From: Sutcliffiella horikoshii
Lineage (GTDB): Bacteria > Bacillota > Bacilli > Bacillales > Bacillaceae_I
Reading direction: 5' to 3'
NCBI RefSeq assembly: GCF_019931755.1
Contig: NZ_CP082918.1
Coordinates: forward strand, 3,204,001 to 3,268,000
Length of the DNA: 64,000 bases
Position numbers and translations under genes: made by a program. Below the pieces are notes generated by a model. That model had not been told where the DNA came from and did not search any database. It saw only the letters and a list, made by a program, of their open reading frames with translations. This document shows positions 9,077 to 17,692 of the stretch, in pieces (position 1 is the stretch's first letter; each line of letters opens with the position of its first letter).

Positions 9077-9595
9077 CTATTCTTCCATCATATAACTGAA
9101 ATGATTCATGACTTTCTTTTGTTCATCTGGCGTACCCATAGGCGTTACATCTGCTTCAATCTCTTTCAGGAATTCAGTAACCATATTTAGCAGTTGCCCT
9201 TGCTGAAGTGCCTATTCAATATGAGTCTGTTTGACCTGATGGTCCTTCATTTTAAGAGCTGAGAAGAAGTTCTCCTTCGCCATTGCCTCTGTTGAAACCT
9301 TAATCTCTAATGCGATATGCTTGTCCATCAGCTGTGACCCTCTAGATGTAGTTTCGAGCTGACCCTCCGGAAGCTCATCGAAATCCGGAAGCTTCTCAAA
9401 ATCACTTTTGTCAGGATCGAGCATATCCATCATGATACGCACATGGCTTCTTAAAATCCCTACCTTAGTATTTAGCAATTCAAGTAATTTTTCTTCTTTT
9501 ACTTCTCTTGCCATAAGCTTTACTTTCAATATCATGCCGTCATGGTTAGGTAGGTGAGTTGCTAGTAACCCTAAGTCAGATGCAGGTAATAGCAT
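9077..9595 (-). pseudogene. Coat-protein-like (CotF-type helical) gene broken by one in-frame stop
   Basis: The frame opens at 9595 with a good GGAGG site and reads 127 codons to a TAG at 9212-9214. The same frame then continues without a shift for 45 codons (beginning ALQQGQLLN, ending SYMMEE) to a TAG at 9077. The downstream part keeps the amphipathic helical character of the upstream part, so a single nonsense change in a 172-codon gene is the simplest reading. The all-helical pattern with two repeated LAREVKEE/AMAKENFF-type segments resembles CotF-type spore coat proteins and related DUF families; this assignment is moderate. It sits just upstream of the His-rich gene. Confidence 0.6.
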
Positions 9596-9799
9596 ATTTT
9601 TATTCCTCCCTAATTTCTTTGGCTTTACTAGTTTCTACCCCAGGTTTCTTGAACTAAACTCCATAGAAAATGCATATTTGACTACAGTGAGCAGTATTGT
9701 TTGTAATTATAAACCGGCGCTTATAAAATACACAGCGAGGAATTGTGTATTTAAAAATAATGTCATGTAAAAGCTAGATAAGAATTAAAGGAGGTAAAA

Positions 9800-10483
9800 A
9801 TGGTGAAAAAAATTGTTATGCCCGCACTTATCTTATTGATTCTGCTCATTGTGGGCGGCTGGTTTTTTATGAGGGTTTTTGGCGGCATGAACGGCAACAT
9901 GCCTGGACAAGGGGGAGGAATGATGGATGATGGTATGATAGGTAACGATAACGGAGAGGTTGAAGATATGAAGAATGACTCATTCGCTGATGGAGGAACC
10001 TCTCTTCCCATTCCCCCCATCCTAAAAGATGAGAATCCGGACCCAGGAAAAGCAGAGTTCACTCTTGTTGCCCAAAAAGGAACCATGGAGTTTATAGAAG
10101 GCAAACCAACAGATACGTTTGGATATAATGGCGATTACCTAGGACCCGTGATTCGTGTAAAAACTGGAGATGATGTTTCGATCAAGGTGAAAAATGAGAT
10201 TGATGAAGCAACCACTGTCCATTGGCATGGACTAGAAGTTGACGGCGACCAGGATGAAGGCCCTCATTCCGGTATCCAGCCTGGAACCACGTGGAATCCG
10301 CAATTCAAAATTGAACAAAATGCTGCTACATTATGGTATCATCCCCATCTGCTCCATGAAACTGGCGAACATGTATATAAAGGACTTGCTGGTCTATTTA
10401 TAATTGATGATGAAGATAGTGAGAACCTGGACTATGACCTGCTTGCCCATTTGCTCCCAGTTCTTCTTAAAACTTCTGTATGA
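9800..10483 (+). pseudogene. 5' part of a second multicopper oxidase, truncated
   Basis: The frame starts with an AAAGGAGG site, a hydrophobic signal/anchor (about residues 4-27) and a Gly/Met-rich linker. The first cupredoxin domain follows with intact copper motifs HWHG (about 10219) and WYHPH (about 10335). At about 10435 homology stops after ...NLDYD, and the last ~14 residues are read from the complement of the convergent C39 gene. Normal enzymes of this kind have about 500 residues, so two thirds are missing. The fragment may be transcribed but should not make an active oxidase. Confidence 0.85.
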
Positions 10484-11164
10484 TTCTTTCCTGTTTTTTA
10501 TACCAGTGATAGGATCGTTAAAATATATATGGTCATCGTTGTATCCAGTAATTAGCACGGAATGTTCTTTGTAAGTGATTGATTCAGGTCCTAATGGCGT
10601 TATCCATTCCTCAAAATAAGATGCCGGCAGCTTTTTATAGGTTGTATTAATGATCACCCATATGGGAAGGTCCAAGGATAAATAGGTTTTAATTTCGGAA
10701 AAGTCAGCTCCCGTTATATCCTTTACTTTACCAGGTAAGTATTTTTCTGCCAGCTCAGCTATTGGTCTATGATAAACACCAAATCCGGGTTTCTTATAGG
10801 TATACATATCCCCAATATAGCCATCGTTTGGATGTCCCCAGTTAGGTACACCCTCTCTTTTCTCGAGCAACACCGGATTCTTCTTAATGCCTGAAGCTAA
10901 TTCCATTTTATCCACATCAATATCATTGTATTGAAGTAACATTGCAAGACTAGTTACTTCACATTCTCGTGGAAGTTTGGGAAATTGTTTAACCACTGGT
11001 GCGTAAAGAAGCACTTTATCCTTTATTCTTATAATCAAATTTACCTTTATTGAGCCTTCATTTTCATTGCTTGGCCTACAACATTCCCCCCACACTTCAT
11101 TTTCTTTGTTTATAATAAAAGTGACGGCCAATTGTCTTAGCTTCAAAAAATCGACCCCTTTCAT
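10394..11164 (-). CDS. C39-type (YvpB-like) cysteine peptidase family protein
   Basis: The 256-residue product shows the C39_2 pattern: RECEVTSLAMLL with the catalytic Cys (about residue 88), EHSVLITGY with the His, and YFNDP with the Asp. Members are often secreted, but here no clear signal peptide is present. The 5' end is uncertain: the frame opens at an ATG at 11164 with no good ribosome site, and a TTG at 11146 has AAAGGGG upstream. The final ~10 residues (VLTIFIINYK) are encoded by the joined multicopper oxidase fragment, so the natural C-terminus was replaced. Both ends therefore look rearranged. Confidence 0.75.
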   Translation of the reverse strand: MKGVDFLKLRQLAVTFIINKENEVWGECCRPSNENEGSIKVNLIIRIKDKVLLYAPVVKQFPKLPRECEVTSLAMLLQYNDIDVDKMELASGIKKNPVLLEKREGVPNWGHPNDGYIGDMYTYKKPGFGVYHRPIAELAEKYLPGKVKDITGADFSEIKTYLSLDLPIWVIINTTYKKLPASYFEEWITPLGPESITYKEHSVLITGYNDDHIYFNDPITGIKNRKESYRSFKKNWEQMGKQVIVQVLTIFIINYK

Positions 11165-11233
11165 TTTCGCTTCAAAATCCTACCTGTATACTGACTTAAC
11201 TTATAATTCCAGATGTGGCCTTACGATTCCTAC

Positions 11234-11267
11234 CTTATTCCAGAATCTGGCCCGATTGCGGAATAAG
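11234..11267. repeat. Solitary short hairpin related to the 40-44 kb array repeat
   Basis: The arms CTTATTCC and GGAATAAG flank a loop containing CTGGCCC. The 12-mer GATTGCGGAATA is identical to the right side of the array copy at 43374-43385. The organisation is like the short array copy at 44169. Confidence 0.5.
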
Positions 11268-11308
11268 CATGACTAGACAATTTGATTATAGAACCAGCGG
11301 CCTCAAAT

Positions 11309-11399
11309 AGGATTTAAGACTAAATACTCGCTATAGGATCTTGAGAAACGTTCTATAGCAAATTTCATTGAAAGTCCCACTTTGGTCGTCTTAAATCCT
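11309..11399. repeat. 91-bp element with 12-bp perfect terminal inverted repeats
   Basis: AGGATTTAAGAC at 11309-11320 is the exact complement of 11388-11399. A second, inner CTATA/TATAG pair lies inside. Size and ends resemble a MITE. No target-site duplication is clear. Confidence 0.4.
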
Positions 11400-11480
11400 T
11401 ATACACAGTACATTATGTTTATATCCCCTATAGAAACAACAGCTTCTTTTATTCCTAGTTTTCAATCAGAGTGTGAATCC

Positions 11481-11528
11481 AAAAAAAAGCCTATTATCTG
11501 CACCCTGTAGGTAGTAGGCTTTTTAAAT
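11481..11528 (-). terminator. Terminator downstream of the TVP38-type gene
   Basis: AAAAGCCTA and TAGGCTTTT form the base of an imperfect stem. On the minus strand it is followed by eight T. It lies about 105 bp after the stop of the membrane protein gene at 11633. Confidence 0.6.
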
Positions 11529-11604
11529 TTAAGAATTATTTTAGTAAGTTAATCGGATTCCCATCATTATTTAAGAACAGTCTATTTACTTCCTCTTTTA
11601 TCCA

Positions 11605-11641
11605 AAATAAGCGTTAATCCTCTAAATAAGCGTTAACCTCT
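11605..11641. repeat. Two tandem copies of an 18-19-bp unit across a stop codon
   Basis: AAATAAGCGTTAATCCTCT is followed directly by AAATAAGCGTTAACCTCT. The second copy contains the stop codon of the gene at 11633. It looks like a recent short duplication. Confidence 0.6.
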
Positions 11642-12220
11642 TTTATATTGCTTTTCTTTATGAAAGAATTGTTCCCACTTCATGACGACGACTTTTTGTC
11701 TCATTACCAGCATGAGGAGTAAGAGTCCTATAAGCACAACAAGCATGGCAGTTGGGGAAAATTCCGTGATGAATTGGCCAAAGACGGTATAGATGATTGC
11801 GAGAGGAATATTAGTCAGGAGAGAAGCTTTTGCATAGTGAGAGAAGCTTTTTGTCGTTTCAATCAAGCAGAGAGAAAGTAAGTGGAAGTGGATGAATGGG
11901 ATCAAACGCATGACAGTGATCTGTCCAACCGAGAAATTTGCCCGGTTGCCAAAGAGCCTTTCTTTCATTCTTAAAATTTTCCCGAATATGCCGGGAAACT
12001 GCTGGTATAGAAAGTAGAAAAATAAACTGGATAATGTTAAGCCTGCCACAGAGTAGATGCTGCCGATTACCCCGCCGAACAAGGCTCCACCTGCAATGCA
12101 GATGATGACTACCGGAATAAACAAAACTTGTCTTAATATATGGAAAAGAATAAAACCAAGAGAAGCCAGCCACCAGTGACTTTCAATCACGACAAAGAGT
12201 ACGTTCATTTTTTCGTCCAT
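11633..12220 (-). CDS. TVP38/TMEM64 (VTT-domain) membrane protein
   Basis: The 195-residue protein has about five hydrophobic segments and the VTT/SNARE-associated domain pattern (FIPVVIICIAGGALFG, then GQITVMRLIPFIHFHL). Bacterial members of this DedA-related superfamily are thought to move lipids or help maintain membrane potential. B. subtilis has a member, YtxB, in the dnaI-ytxC interval; here that position is empty and this gene lies after the ysdA-like gene. Whether it is the moved ytxB is not certain. The start has AGGAGG. Confidence 0.8.
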   Translation of the reverse strand: MDEKMNVLFVVIESHWWLASLGFILFHILRQVLFIPVVIICIAGGALFGGVIGSIYSVAGLTLSSLFFYFLYQQFPGIFGKILRMKERLFGNRANFSVGQITVMRLIPFIHFHLLSLCLIETTKSFSHYAKASLLTNIPLAIIYTVFGQFITEFSPTAMLVVLIGLLLLMLVMRQKVVVMKWEQFFHKEKQYKRG

Positions 12221-12284
12221 TTTGGCTTGCCTCCTAGTTTTAATATTAAAGCTTATTCAACTATCAATATTTTATGTTAACTTA

Positions 12285-12548
12285 TCAGGCTATGAGAAAA
12301 TACCCCCAAAACCCGATATGTAAAAATGTTATGAATGGTAGACCTATCCGGAATAACAGACGCTTTGTTTTATGGCGGAAGGTTTGCATCCCCATCCACG
12401 TACCAAGGGCACCGCCAAGCAAGGCAATTCCCCATAGATGTAATTCAGGTATTCTCCAGCGATGTTCGATGGCTCTTTGTTTATCTACTTTCATAATAAT
12501 GAAGCCTACAATGTTTATAAAGATATAATAACCGACGAGTACTTCCAT
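12285..12548 (-). CDS. ysdA: DUF1294 membrane protein (YsdA-like)
   Basis: The start at 12548 follows GGAGG by 5 bp and gives 87 residues, near the length of YsdA of B. subtilis (89). A longer frame to 12632 would read through the rplT terminator and is unlikely. The sequence has about three hydrophobic segments and the DUF1294 motifs KxDKQRA and RIPELHLWGIALLGGALG. The position directly after rplT matches B. subtilis. Function is unknown. Confidence 0.85.
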   Translation of the reverse strand: MEVLVGYYIFINIVGFIIMKVDKQRAIEHRWRIPELHLWGIALLGGALGTWMGMQTFRHKTKRLLFRIGLPFITFLHIGFWGYFLIA

Positions 12549-12626
12549 CATATCCTCCGACGTTCGAATGTGTGCACACATTTTGTAGACTGACTTCCCT
12601 ATCAGTCTCGATATTATTTTATCAAA

Positions 12627-12664
12627 ACACAAAAGAGGCTACCAAATTGTTAGCCTCTTTTGTT
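12627..12664 (-). terminator. Terminator of the infC-rpmI-rplT operon
   Basis: ACAAAAGAGGCTA pairs with TAGCCTCTTTTGT around a short loop. The minus-strand product ends in a T-rich run. It directly follows the rplT stop codon. Confidence 0.85.
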
Positions 12665-12671
12665 TGGATAA

Positions 12672-13031
12672 TTATTTATTTAAGCTGTTTTTCGCAGCAG
12701 TTGCCAATTCAGCAAATGCTTTTTCGTCGCTAACTGCTAGCTCAGCTAACATTTTGCGGTTTACTTCGATTCCAGCTACTTTCAAACCGTGCATTAGACG
12801 GCTGTAAGAAAGACCGTTCATGCGAGCCGCTGCGTTGATACGAGCGATCCAAAGCTTACGGAAGTCGCGTTTTTTCTGGCGACGATCGCGATAAGCGTAC
12901 ATTAGGGATTTCATTACTTGTTGGTTAGCTACTTTATATAAAGTGTGTTTAGAACCGTAATAACCTTTGGCTAATTTAATGACTTTTTTACGACGTTGGC
13001 GTGTTACTGTACCGCCTTTAACTCTTGGCAT
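12672..13031 (-). CDS. rplT: 50S ribosomal protein L20
   Basis: The 119-residue basic protein begins [16 protein letters not shown] and contains [11 protein letters not shown] and [19 protein letters not shown], typical of L20. L20 binds 23S rRNA early in 50S assembly and, in Bacillus, represses its own operon by binding the infC leader. It is the last gene of infC-rpmI-rplT. Confidence 0.98.
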   Translation of the reverse strand: MPRVKGGTVTRQRRKKVIKLAKGYYGSKHTLYKVANQQVMKSLMYAYRDRRQKKRDFRKLWIARINAAARMNGLSYSRLMHGLKVAGIEVNRKMLAELAVSDEKAFAELATAAKNSLNK

Positions 13032-13054
13032 TATGAATACCTCCTATAAAAATA

Positions 13055-13255
13055 TTATCTTAAGTTGTCTAACATGTGACGGATGCGTTTGAAATCACCT
13101 TTGCTTACCATAGCTGATTTACGCAATTTACGCTTTTGCTTTTGAGACTTGTTAGCGAATAAGTGACTTGTGTATGCGTGAGAACGCTTTAAGCTACCAG
13201 ATCCAGTTTTCTTGAATCTTTTCGCTGATCCGCGATGAGTTTTCATTTTAGGCAT
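13055..13255 (-). CDS. rpmI: 50S ribosomal protein L35
   Basis: The 66-residue very basic protein starts [20 protein letters not shown], the standard L35 N-terminus. It sits 23 bp upstream of rplT and 21 bp downstream of infC in the conserved operon. Confidence 0.98.
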   Translation of the reverse strand: MPKMKTHRGSAKRFKKTGSGSLKRSHAYTSHLFANKSQKQKRKLRKSAMVSKGDFKRIRHMLDNLR

Positions 13256-13276
13256 TGGAGTTCCTCCTCATATGAA

Positions 13277-13795
13277 TTACTTTTCGTTTTTAGGTGCCAG
13301 TATTAAGAACATGCTACGCCCATCCATTTTTGGATGAGACTCAATTGTTGAAACTTCTGCACAAGCTGCAGAGAAACGATCTAGCACACGCTGACCGATT
13401 TCTTTATGCGTAATCGCACGTCCTTTGAATCGGATCGATGCTTTTACTTTGTCTCCTTTTTCAAGGAACTTGATTGCATTGCGAAGTTTCGTATTGAAGT
13501 CATGCTCATCAATAGTAGGACTTAAACGAACTTCCTTTAAGCTGATTACTTTTTGGTTTTTACGCGCTTCTTTATCTTTCTTCTGTTGCTCGAAACGGAA
13601 CTTTCCGTAGTCCATAATTCGGCATACAGGAGGTTTCGCATTAGGCGCAACCATTACTAAGTCAAGGTTAGCACGTGCTGCAATTTCCAGCGCTTCTACT
13701 TTTGACTTAATTCCTAGCTGGTCTCCATTTTGACCGATTAGACGTACTTCGCGGGCACGAATGCCATCGTTTACCATCATGTCCTTGCTAATAAT
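13277..13795 (-). CDS. infC: Translation initiation factor IF-3, ATT start
   Basis: IF-3 binds the 30S subunit and checks start-codon pairing. The product has 172 residues if it begins at the ATT codon at 13795. GGAGGTGG lies 6 bp upstream and the N-terminus becomes [17 protein letters not shown], which matches Bacillus IF-3. A longer frame to 13957 would run through the leader terminator and is rejected. The motifs [14 protein letters not shown] (linker side) and [14 protein letters not shown] are typical. A rare start codon in infC is a known way for IF-3 to limit its own synthesis. Confidence 0.96.
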   Translation of the reverse strand: MISKDMMVNDGIRAREVRLIGQNGDQLGIKSKVEALEIAARANLDLVMVAPNAKPPVCRIMDYGKFRFEQQKKDKEARKNQKVISLKEVRLSPTIDEHDFNTKLRNAIKFLEKGDKVKASIRFKGRAITHKEIGQRVLDRFSAACAEVSTIESHPKMDGRSMFLILAPKNEK

Positions 13796-13800
13796 TAGCC

Positions 13801-14010
13801 ACCTCCAAGGTTTATTCCGAATACCGTTTGACGAACAATTTACTCTTTTGTACAAACAAAAAAGTGTGGGTATACACATACACCCACACTTTACGATTAC
13901 GTAAGTAAAAGATAGAATCTTTCTCGTAAAACCTGCCAACTGCATGAGATGCGTCAATCAGGTGAGAAGCGGGTGCTTCTTCTTGTCCTCAAACAAGTAT
14001 TCAATTTGAC
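13801..14010 (-). promoter_or_regulatory. infC operon leader with attenuator (L20-leader type)
   Basis: The leader of about 200 nt contains a strong intrinsic terminator (AAAGTGTGGG/CCCACACTTT, 13861-13892, followed by T-rich sequence) between the promoter and infC. In Bacillus the L20 protein binds this leader and promotes termination. The terminator is visible; L20 control is inferred from position and the known B. subtilis system. Confidence 0.75.
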
Positions 14011-14015
14011 CTTGT

Positions 14016-14047
14016 ATAATATATCATTAATGATGATTGATTGTCAA
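14016..14047 (-). promoter_or_regulatory. Sigma-A promoter of infC operon
   Basis: On the minus strand TTGACA (14047-14042) is followed 18 bp later by TATATT in an A/T-rich stretch. It precedes the L20-type leader. Confidence 0.65.
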
Positions 14048-14130
14048 GAATTCGTATCAAATGAAACAACGTTTTAAATGATATCAGATAAATTGCGATT
14101 GTGCAATAGTTTTTTTCTTTATGGTTAAAC

Positions 14131-14264
14131 TCCCTGTCTCCTTTCGTTCCGGGTGGTCGCTTTCCGCGGGACGGTGCTTGAGCCTCCTCACTTCGTTGCG
14201 GGGTCTCAAGCTACCGCTACTCCCCCGCTGGAGTCGACCACCCTGCACTTCAGTCGACAGGGGG
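14131..14264 (-). repeat. Dispersed ~130-bp structured repeat, copy 1
   Basis: This G+C-rich element contains GAGACCCCGCAACG and GAGGAGGCTCAAGC on the minus strand, the family core. Its ends differ from the other copies (TCCCTGTC/GACAGGGG). It lies between thrS and the infC promoter. Confidence 0.8.
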
Positions 14265-14280
14265 AATTATAAAGCTTAGC

Positions 14281-16212
14281 TTATCTCTTCGCTTCTTTCA
14301 CCAGTTCTTCCACAAATTTCTCTAGTGAGATTGTTTCGGATTTTTGTTCGCCGTATTTACGGACGTTTACTGCGCGTTCTTGGATTTCATTGTCTCCCAG
14401 CACTAGCATGTATGGAATCTTTTGCATTTGTGCTTCACGGATTTTGTAGCCGATCTTTTCGTTTCTTTCGTCAATTTCTACGCGAATTCCTTTTGATTTT
14501 AGAAGGTCTTGCACTTCTTTTGCATAATCAAAATGCGCATCTGGTGATACAGGGATCACTTGGACTTGTACTGGCGCCAACCAAGTAGGGAATGCACCTT
14601 TGTACTCTTCGATCAGGAATGCCACAAAGCGTTCCATTGTCGATACGACACCGCGGTGGATAACAACCGGACGGTGCTGCTTGCCGTCTTCCCCAACATA
14701 AGTCAGGTCGAATTTCTCTGGCAATAGGAAGTCAAGCTGTACAGTGGAAAGAGTCTCTTCTTTTCCAAGGGCAGTACGTACTTGAACGTCTAACTTAGGA
14801 CCATAGAATGCCGCTTCGTCGATTGCTTCGAAATAATCAAGACCAAGCTCATCCATTGCTTCCTTCAGCATGCCCTGTGCTTTTTCCCACATTGCATCGT
14901 CATCGAAATACTTCTCTTTATTTTCAGGATCACGGTAGGATAGACGGAAAGAATAGTCATCCAGGCCGAAATCTTTATATACTTCAAGAACCAGGTTCAC
15001 AACACGCTTCAGCTCATCCTTGATTTGATCAGGGCGGACGAAGATGTGTGCATCGTTCAGAGTCATGCCACGTACACGCTGTAGTCCTGCCAATGCACCT
15101 GACATTTCATAGCGGTGCATTGTTCCAAGCTCAGCAATACGTACAGGAAGCTGACGGTAACTGTGGATGCTGTTTTTGTACACCATCATATGATGAGGAC
15201 AGTTCATTGGACGAAGAACAAGTTGCTCGTTATCCATTTCCATTGGAGGGAACATGCCGTCCTGATAGTGATCCCAGTGCCCGGAAGTTTTATAAAGCTC
15301 CACGCTTCCCATTACAGGAGTATAAACGTGGTCATAGCCAAGCTCTACTTCTTTGTCGACGATATAGCGCTCGATTACACGGCGGATTGTTGCACCCTTC
15401 GGTAACCATAGAGGTAAACCTTGCCCCACTTTTTGGGAGTTGAAGAAAAGGTCCAGCTCTTTCCCGATTTTACGGTGATCGCGCTCTTTTGCTTCTTCCA
15501 ACAGGCGAAGGTGCTCATCAAGCTCTGCTTTTTTAAAGAAAGCTGTTCCGTAGATACGTTGCAGCATTTTGTTTTTGCTGTCGCCTCTCCAGTATGCACC
15601 TGCAATGCTTAGCAATTTAAATTCTTTAATTTTCCCAGTGGATGGTACATGGATTCCACGGCAAAGGTCAAAGAACTCACCTTGTTCATAAATGGAGATA
15701 GTTTCTCCTTCAGGCAGTTCGCGAATCAATTCAAGCTTCAACTCATCATTCAGCTCTACGTAGCGGCGCAGCGCTTCTTCTCTGCTCACTTCCACACGAA
15801 CAACATCCAAGTTTTCGCTGACGATTTTCTTCATTTCTTTTTCGATTTTTTGAAGGTCTTCTGGAGTTAAAGACTCCTCCATGTCTATATCGTAGTAGAA
15901 TCCGTTCTCGATTACCGGACCGATTCCTAGTTTCACGTTGCCGTATAGGCGTTTGATCGCTTGTGCCATCAAGTGGGCAGTACTGTGTCGCATGATTCCA
16001 AGCGCTTCGTCGGAGTCTTGCATGATGATGCTGATTTCTCCGTCTATTTTAATCGGGGAACGCAGGTCAATGAGTTCTCCGTTCAGTTTTCCAGCGATTG
16101 CTTTCTTTTTCAGACCCGGACTGATGGATGCAGCGATATCTTCTGTTGTCGTACCACGTTCAAACTCCTTTACCGCTCCGTCTGGAAATGTGATCTTCAT
16201 TAATTCCGACAT
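14281..16212 (-). CDS. thrS: Threonyl-tRNA synthetase
   Basis: This enzyme charges tRNA-Thr with threonine. The product has 643 residues from 16212, where GAGGTG lies upstream and [12 protein letters not shown] matches other ThrS N-termini; a longer frame to 16335 starts inside a dispersed repeat and is rejected. Domain order is TGS (1-62), editing domain (with [10 protein letters not shown] near residue 72), class II catalytic core ([13 protein letters not shown] motif, later [10 protein letters not shown]) and anticodon-binding domain. Expression is controlled by a T-box in its leader. Confidence 0.98.
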   Translation of the reverse strand: MSELMKITFPDGAVKEFERGTTTEDIAASISPGLKKKAIAGKLNGELIDLRSPIKIDGEISIIMQDSDEALGIMRHSTAHLMAQAIKRLYGNVKLGIGPVIENGFYYDIDMEESLTPEDLQKIEKEMKKIVSENLDVVRVEVSREEALRRYVELNDELKLELIRELPEGETISIYEQGEFFDLCRGIHVPSTGKIKEFKLLSIAGAYWRGDSKNKMLQRIYGTAFFKKAELDEHLRLLEEAKERDHRKIGKELDLFFNSQKVGQGLPLWLPKGATIRRVIERYIVDKEVELGYDHVYTPVMGSVELYKTSGHWDHYQDGMFPPMEMDNEQLVLRPMNCPHHMMVYKNSIHSYRQLPVRIAELGTMHRYEMSGALAGLQRVRGMTLNDAHIFVRPDQIKDELKRVVNLVLEVYKDFGLDDYSFRLSYRDPENKEKYFDDDAMWEKAQGMLKEAMDELGLDYFEAIDEAAFYGPKLDVQVRTALGKEETLSTVQLDFLLPEKFDLTYVGEDGKQHRPVVIHRGVVSTMERFVAFLIEEYKGAFPTWLAPVQVQVIPVSPDAHFDYAKEVQDLLKSKGIRVEIDERNEKIGYKIREAQMQKIPYMLVLGDNEIQERAVNVRKYGEQKSETISLEKFVEELVKEAKR

Positions 16213-16255
16213 CTCTGTCACCTCTTCTTTAGAATTTTTTAGGTTCGGTTTGACA

Positions 16256-16387
16256 CCGCTGTTAATTTCCTCAAATGGCTTCGCTTTCCTAGGGGCGCTG
16301 CTGGAGCCTCCTCGGCAAGCCTGCGGGGTCTCCACCTAGCGCTATCTCCCTCAGGAGTCTTCGCCTTTTGCTCCAATCAACAGCTAG
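16256..16387 (-). repeat. Dispersed ~130-bp repeat, copy 2, in the thrS leader
   Basis: The ends CGCTGTTAATT and CAATCAACAG with the core GGAGACCCCGCAGG on the minus strand identify the family. It lies between the T-box terminator and the thrS start codon, so it is part of the thrS 5' untranslated region. Confidence 0.85.
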
Positions 16388-16404
16388 AGATTAACTGAAC
16401 CAAA

Positions 16405-16690
16405 ATAAAAAAACCCGCCCCTCATATAATATAAGGGACGAGTTTAATATCCGTGTTTCCACCCAAGTTCCCATCTTTTAAAAAGACTAAAAGACGGCTT
16501 CATTATTAGATAACGAGGGATTTCCCCGTCAACAGCTACTGCGATGTTCACCGTTGAAGTTCAGAGGTGGTTAGGGTTTTAATCGTGATAGGAAGCTTAC
16601 AGCCGGTGACTTCCCTCTCTAAAATCCGTTTTTAAAACACTCATGTCCTCATCGATACTTTTTGAGCTATGAAGTTAAAATTGATTATGT
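16405..16690 (-). promoter_or_regulatory. T-box riboswitch of thrS
   Basis: On the minus strand the leader carries the T-box sequence TTGGGTGGAAACACGG (about 16450-16467) followed by a terminator hairpin (AAACTCGTCCCT/AGGGGCGGGTTT, 16411-16445) with a T run. Upstream lies a stem I-like region whose 3' strand reads CTAACCACCTCT, giving ACC as a candidate threonine specifier. Uncharged tRNA-Thr would stabilise the antiterminator. The usual GTACCGCG part of the T-box is changed to GAAACACG here. Confidence 0.88.
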
Positions 16691-16695
16691 AGGTT

Positions 16696-16724
16696 ATTAT
16701 ATTCTCCTGTTACAGGAAAATCAA
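16696..16724 (-). promoter_or_regulatory. Sigma-A promoter of thrS
   Basis: On the minus strand TTGATT (16724-16719), a 17-bp spacer and TATAAT (16701-16696) form a near-consensus promoter. It lies just past the ytxC stop codon and in front of the T-box. The spacer contains the palindrome TCCTGTTACAGGA. Confidence 0.8.
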
Positions 16725-16733
16725 GTGGTCACT

Positions 16734-17570
16734 TTAATCAATTTTACTTTTATTTTGCCCAAAATAGTGAAAAGGTAAAACAACGGCACGTTCTTCAAAT
16801 ATATTGCGTATGGTCTCCACAAGCTGATGTTCCGTATTATCCGTGTAGAGAAACAGTTTTTTCGGCGCGATAGAAACCAAGGGTGCAAGTACGACCGAGT
16901 CTATATAATACGAATAATTATTAAAATGAGTTCTGTTCATAAACTTGATGAGCTGGTTTTTTGGTATATGCGAGAAAGACTTATCATAAAAATCGAATTG
17001 ATATTGATAGACAAGGTGCAATTCTTCAAGCTTTGAATCTGTTGTCGTCAGCAATTCCCGCAGCTGATGGACGAACGATTGGTATTCCTGTTCCAGCTTA
17101 TACTCATCAATCGCCGCTTCTACAAATACCTGCAACCCTTCAAAGTATTCTTTCAACCTGAATGTGATAAAGGAATCAAATGAAAACGATATGGGCTTTT
17201 GAAAAAAGGACTGCATGACAGACTCCAACTGGGCATCACGCTGTTCTATAGCCGGAAGATTTGGAATATCAGCCCGTTCTCCGAGAAGGATTGATTGCAG
17301 AATACAGAGAATCTGTTCTTGTTCTTCTTCCTCTTTATAATAAAACGTATTTTCCAATACCGACAATATCCATTCTTTTTCTTTGGTACGGTGAATGTAA
17401 TACTTCAGCACCGGAACAATGGTGTTTCTGTAAAAATGAACATCCTTTGATTCCACGACGATTTTTTCTTTATGTAAAGAAAGGATAGAATCACTCTCAG
17501 GATTTTTTTCTAATACATTCATATATATCGCATTTGCGTCCGATTCATTTCGAAAGGAAATCTCAAACAA
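16734..17570 (-). CDS. ytxC: Sporulation-associated protein YtxC
   Basis: The 278-residue cytosolic protein lies directly upstream of thrS, as ytxC does in B. subtilis. It is mostly helical and acidic. A C-terminal FLYTDNTEHQLVETIRNIF motif is typical of the family. The start is TTG with a GGGGG site 6 bp upstream. Molecular function is unknown. Confidence 0.8.
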   Translation of the reverse strand: MFEISFRNESDANAIYMNVLEKNPESDSILSLHKEKIVVESKDVHFYRNTIVPVLKYYIHRTKEKEWILSVLENTFYYKEEEEQEQILCILQSILLGERADIPNLPAIEQRDAQLESVMQSFFQKPISFSFDSFITFRLKEYFEGLQVFVEAAIDEYKLEQEYQSFVHQLRELLTTTDSKLEELHLVYQYQFDFYDKSFSHIPKNQLIKFMNRTHFNNYSYYIDSVVLAPLVSIAPKKLFLYTDNTEHQLVETIRNIFEERAVVLPFHYFGQNKSKID

Positions 17571-17635
17571 GTTTGTCCCCCCTTTGATACACCTAATTCA
17601 ATGTATATGGGCAGGAGGATGGAAAAATGAATAAA

Positions 17636-17686
17636 TATAAAAAAATATGCGCCGGCCCATCTAGAGAAAGGACTAGCGCATATTAT
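17636..17686 (-). terminator. Terminator after the lipid kinase gene
   Basis: AATATGCGC and GCGCATATT form a stem, and the minus strand continues with seven T. It lies just past the stop of the gene at 17693. Confidence 0.75.
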
Positions 17687-17692
17687 TATTCT

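Larger units (their letters stand above)
11165..11480. other. Non-coding stretch with relic-like repeats
   Basis: No credible gene is seen. The stretch holds a small hairpin resembling the 40-44 kb array repeats and a MITE-like inverted repeat, both listed separately. It marks the boundary between the rearranged island and conserved core genes. Confidence 0.5.

Noticed and set aside
13796..13957. Longer infC frame starting at 13957
   Set aside because: It would translate the leader terminator and gives residues unlike IF-3. The ATT at 13795 has a strong ribosome site and the expected N-terminus.
16213..16335. Extended thrS start at 16335
   Set aside because: The extra 41 residues come from the dispersed repeat and are not found in ThrS.
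14345..16339. Long plus-strand frames opposite thrS
   Set aside because: They are complements of a strongly conserved gene and do not resemble proteins.
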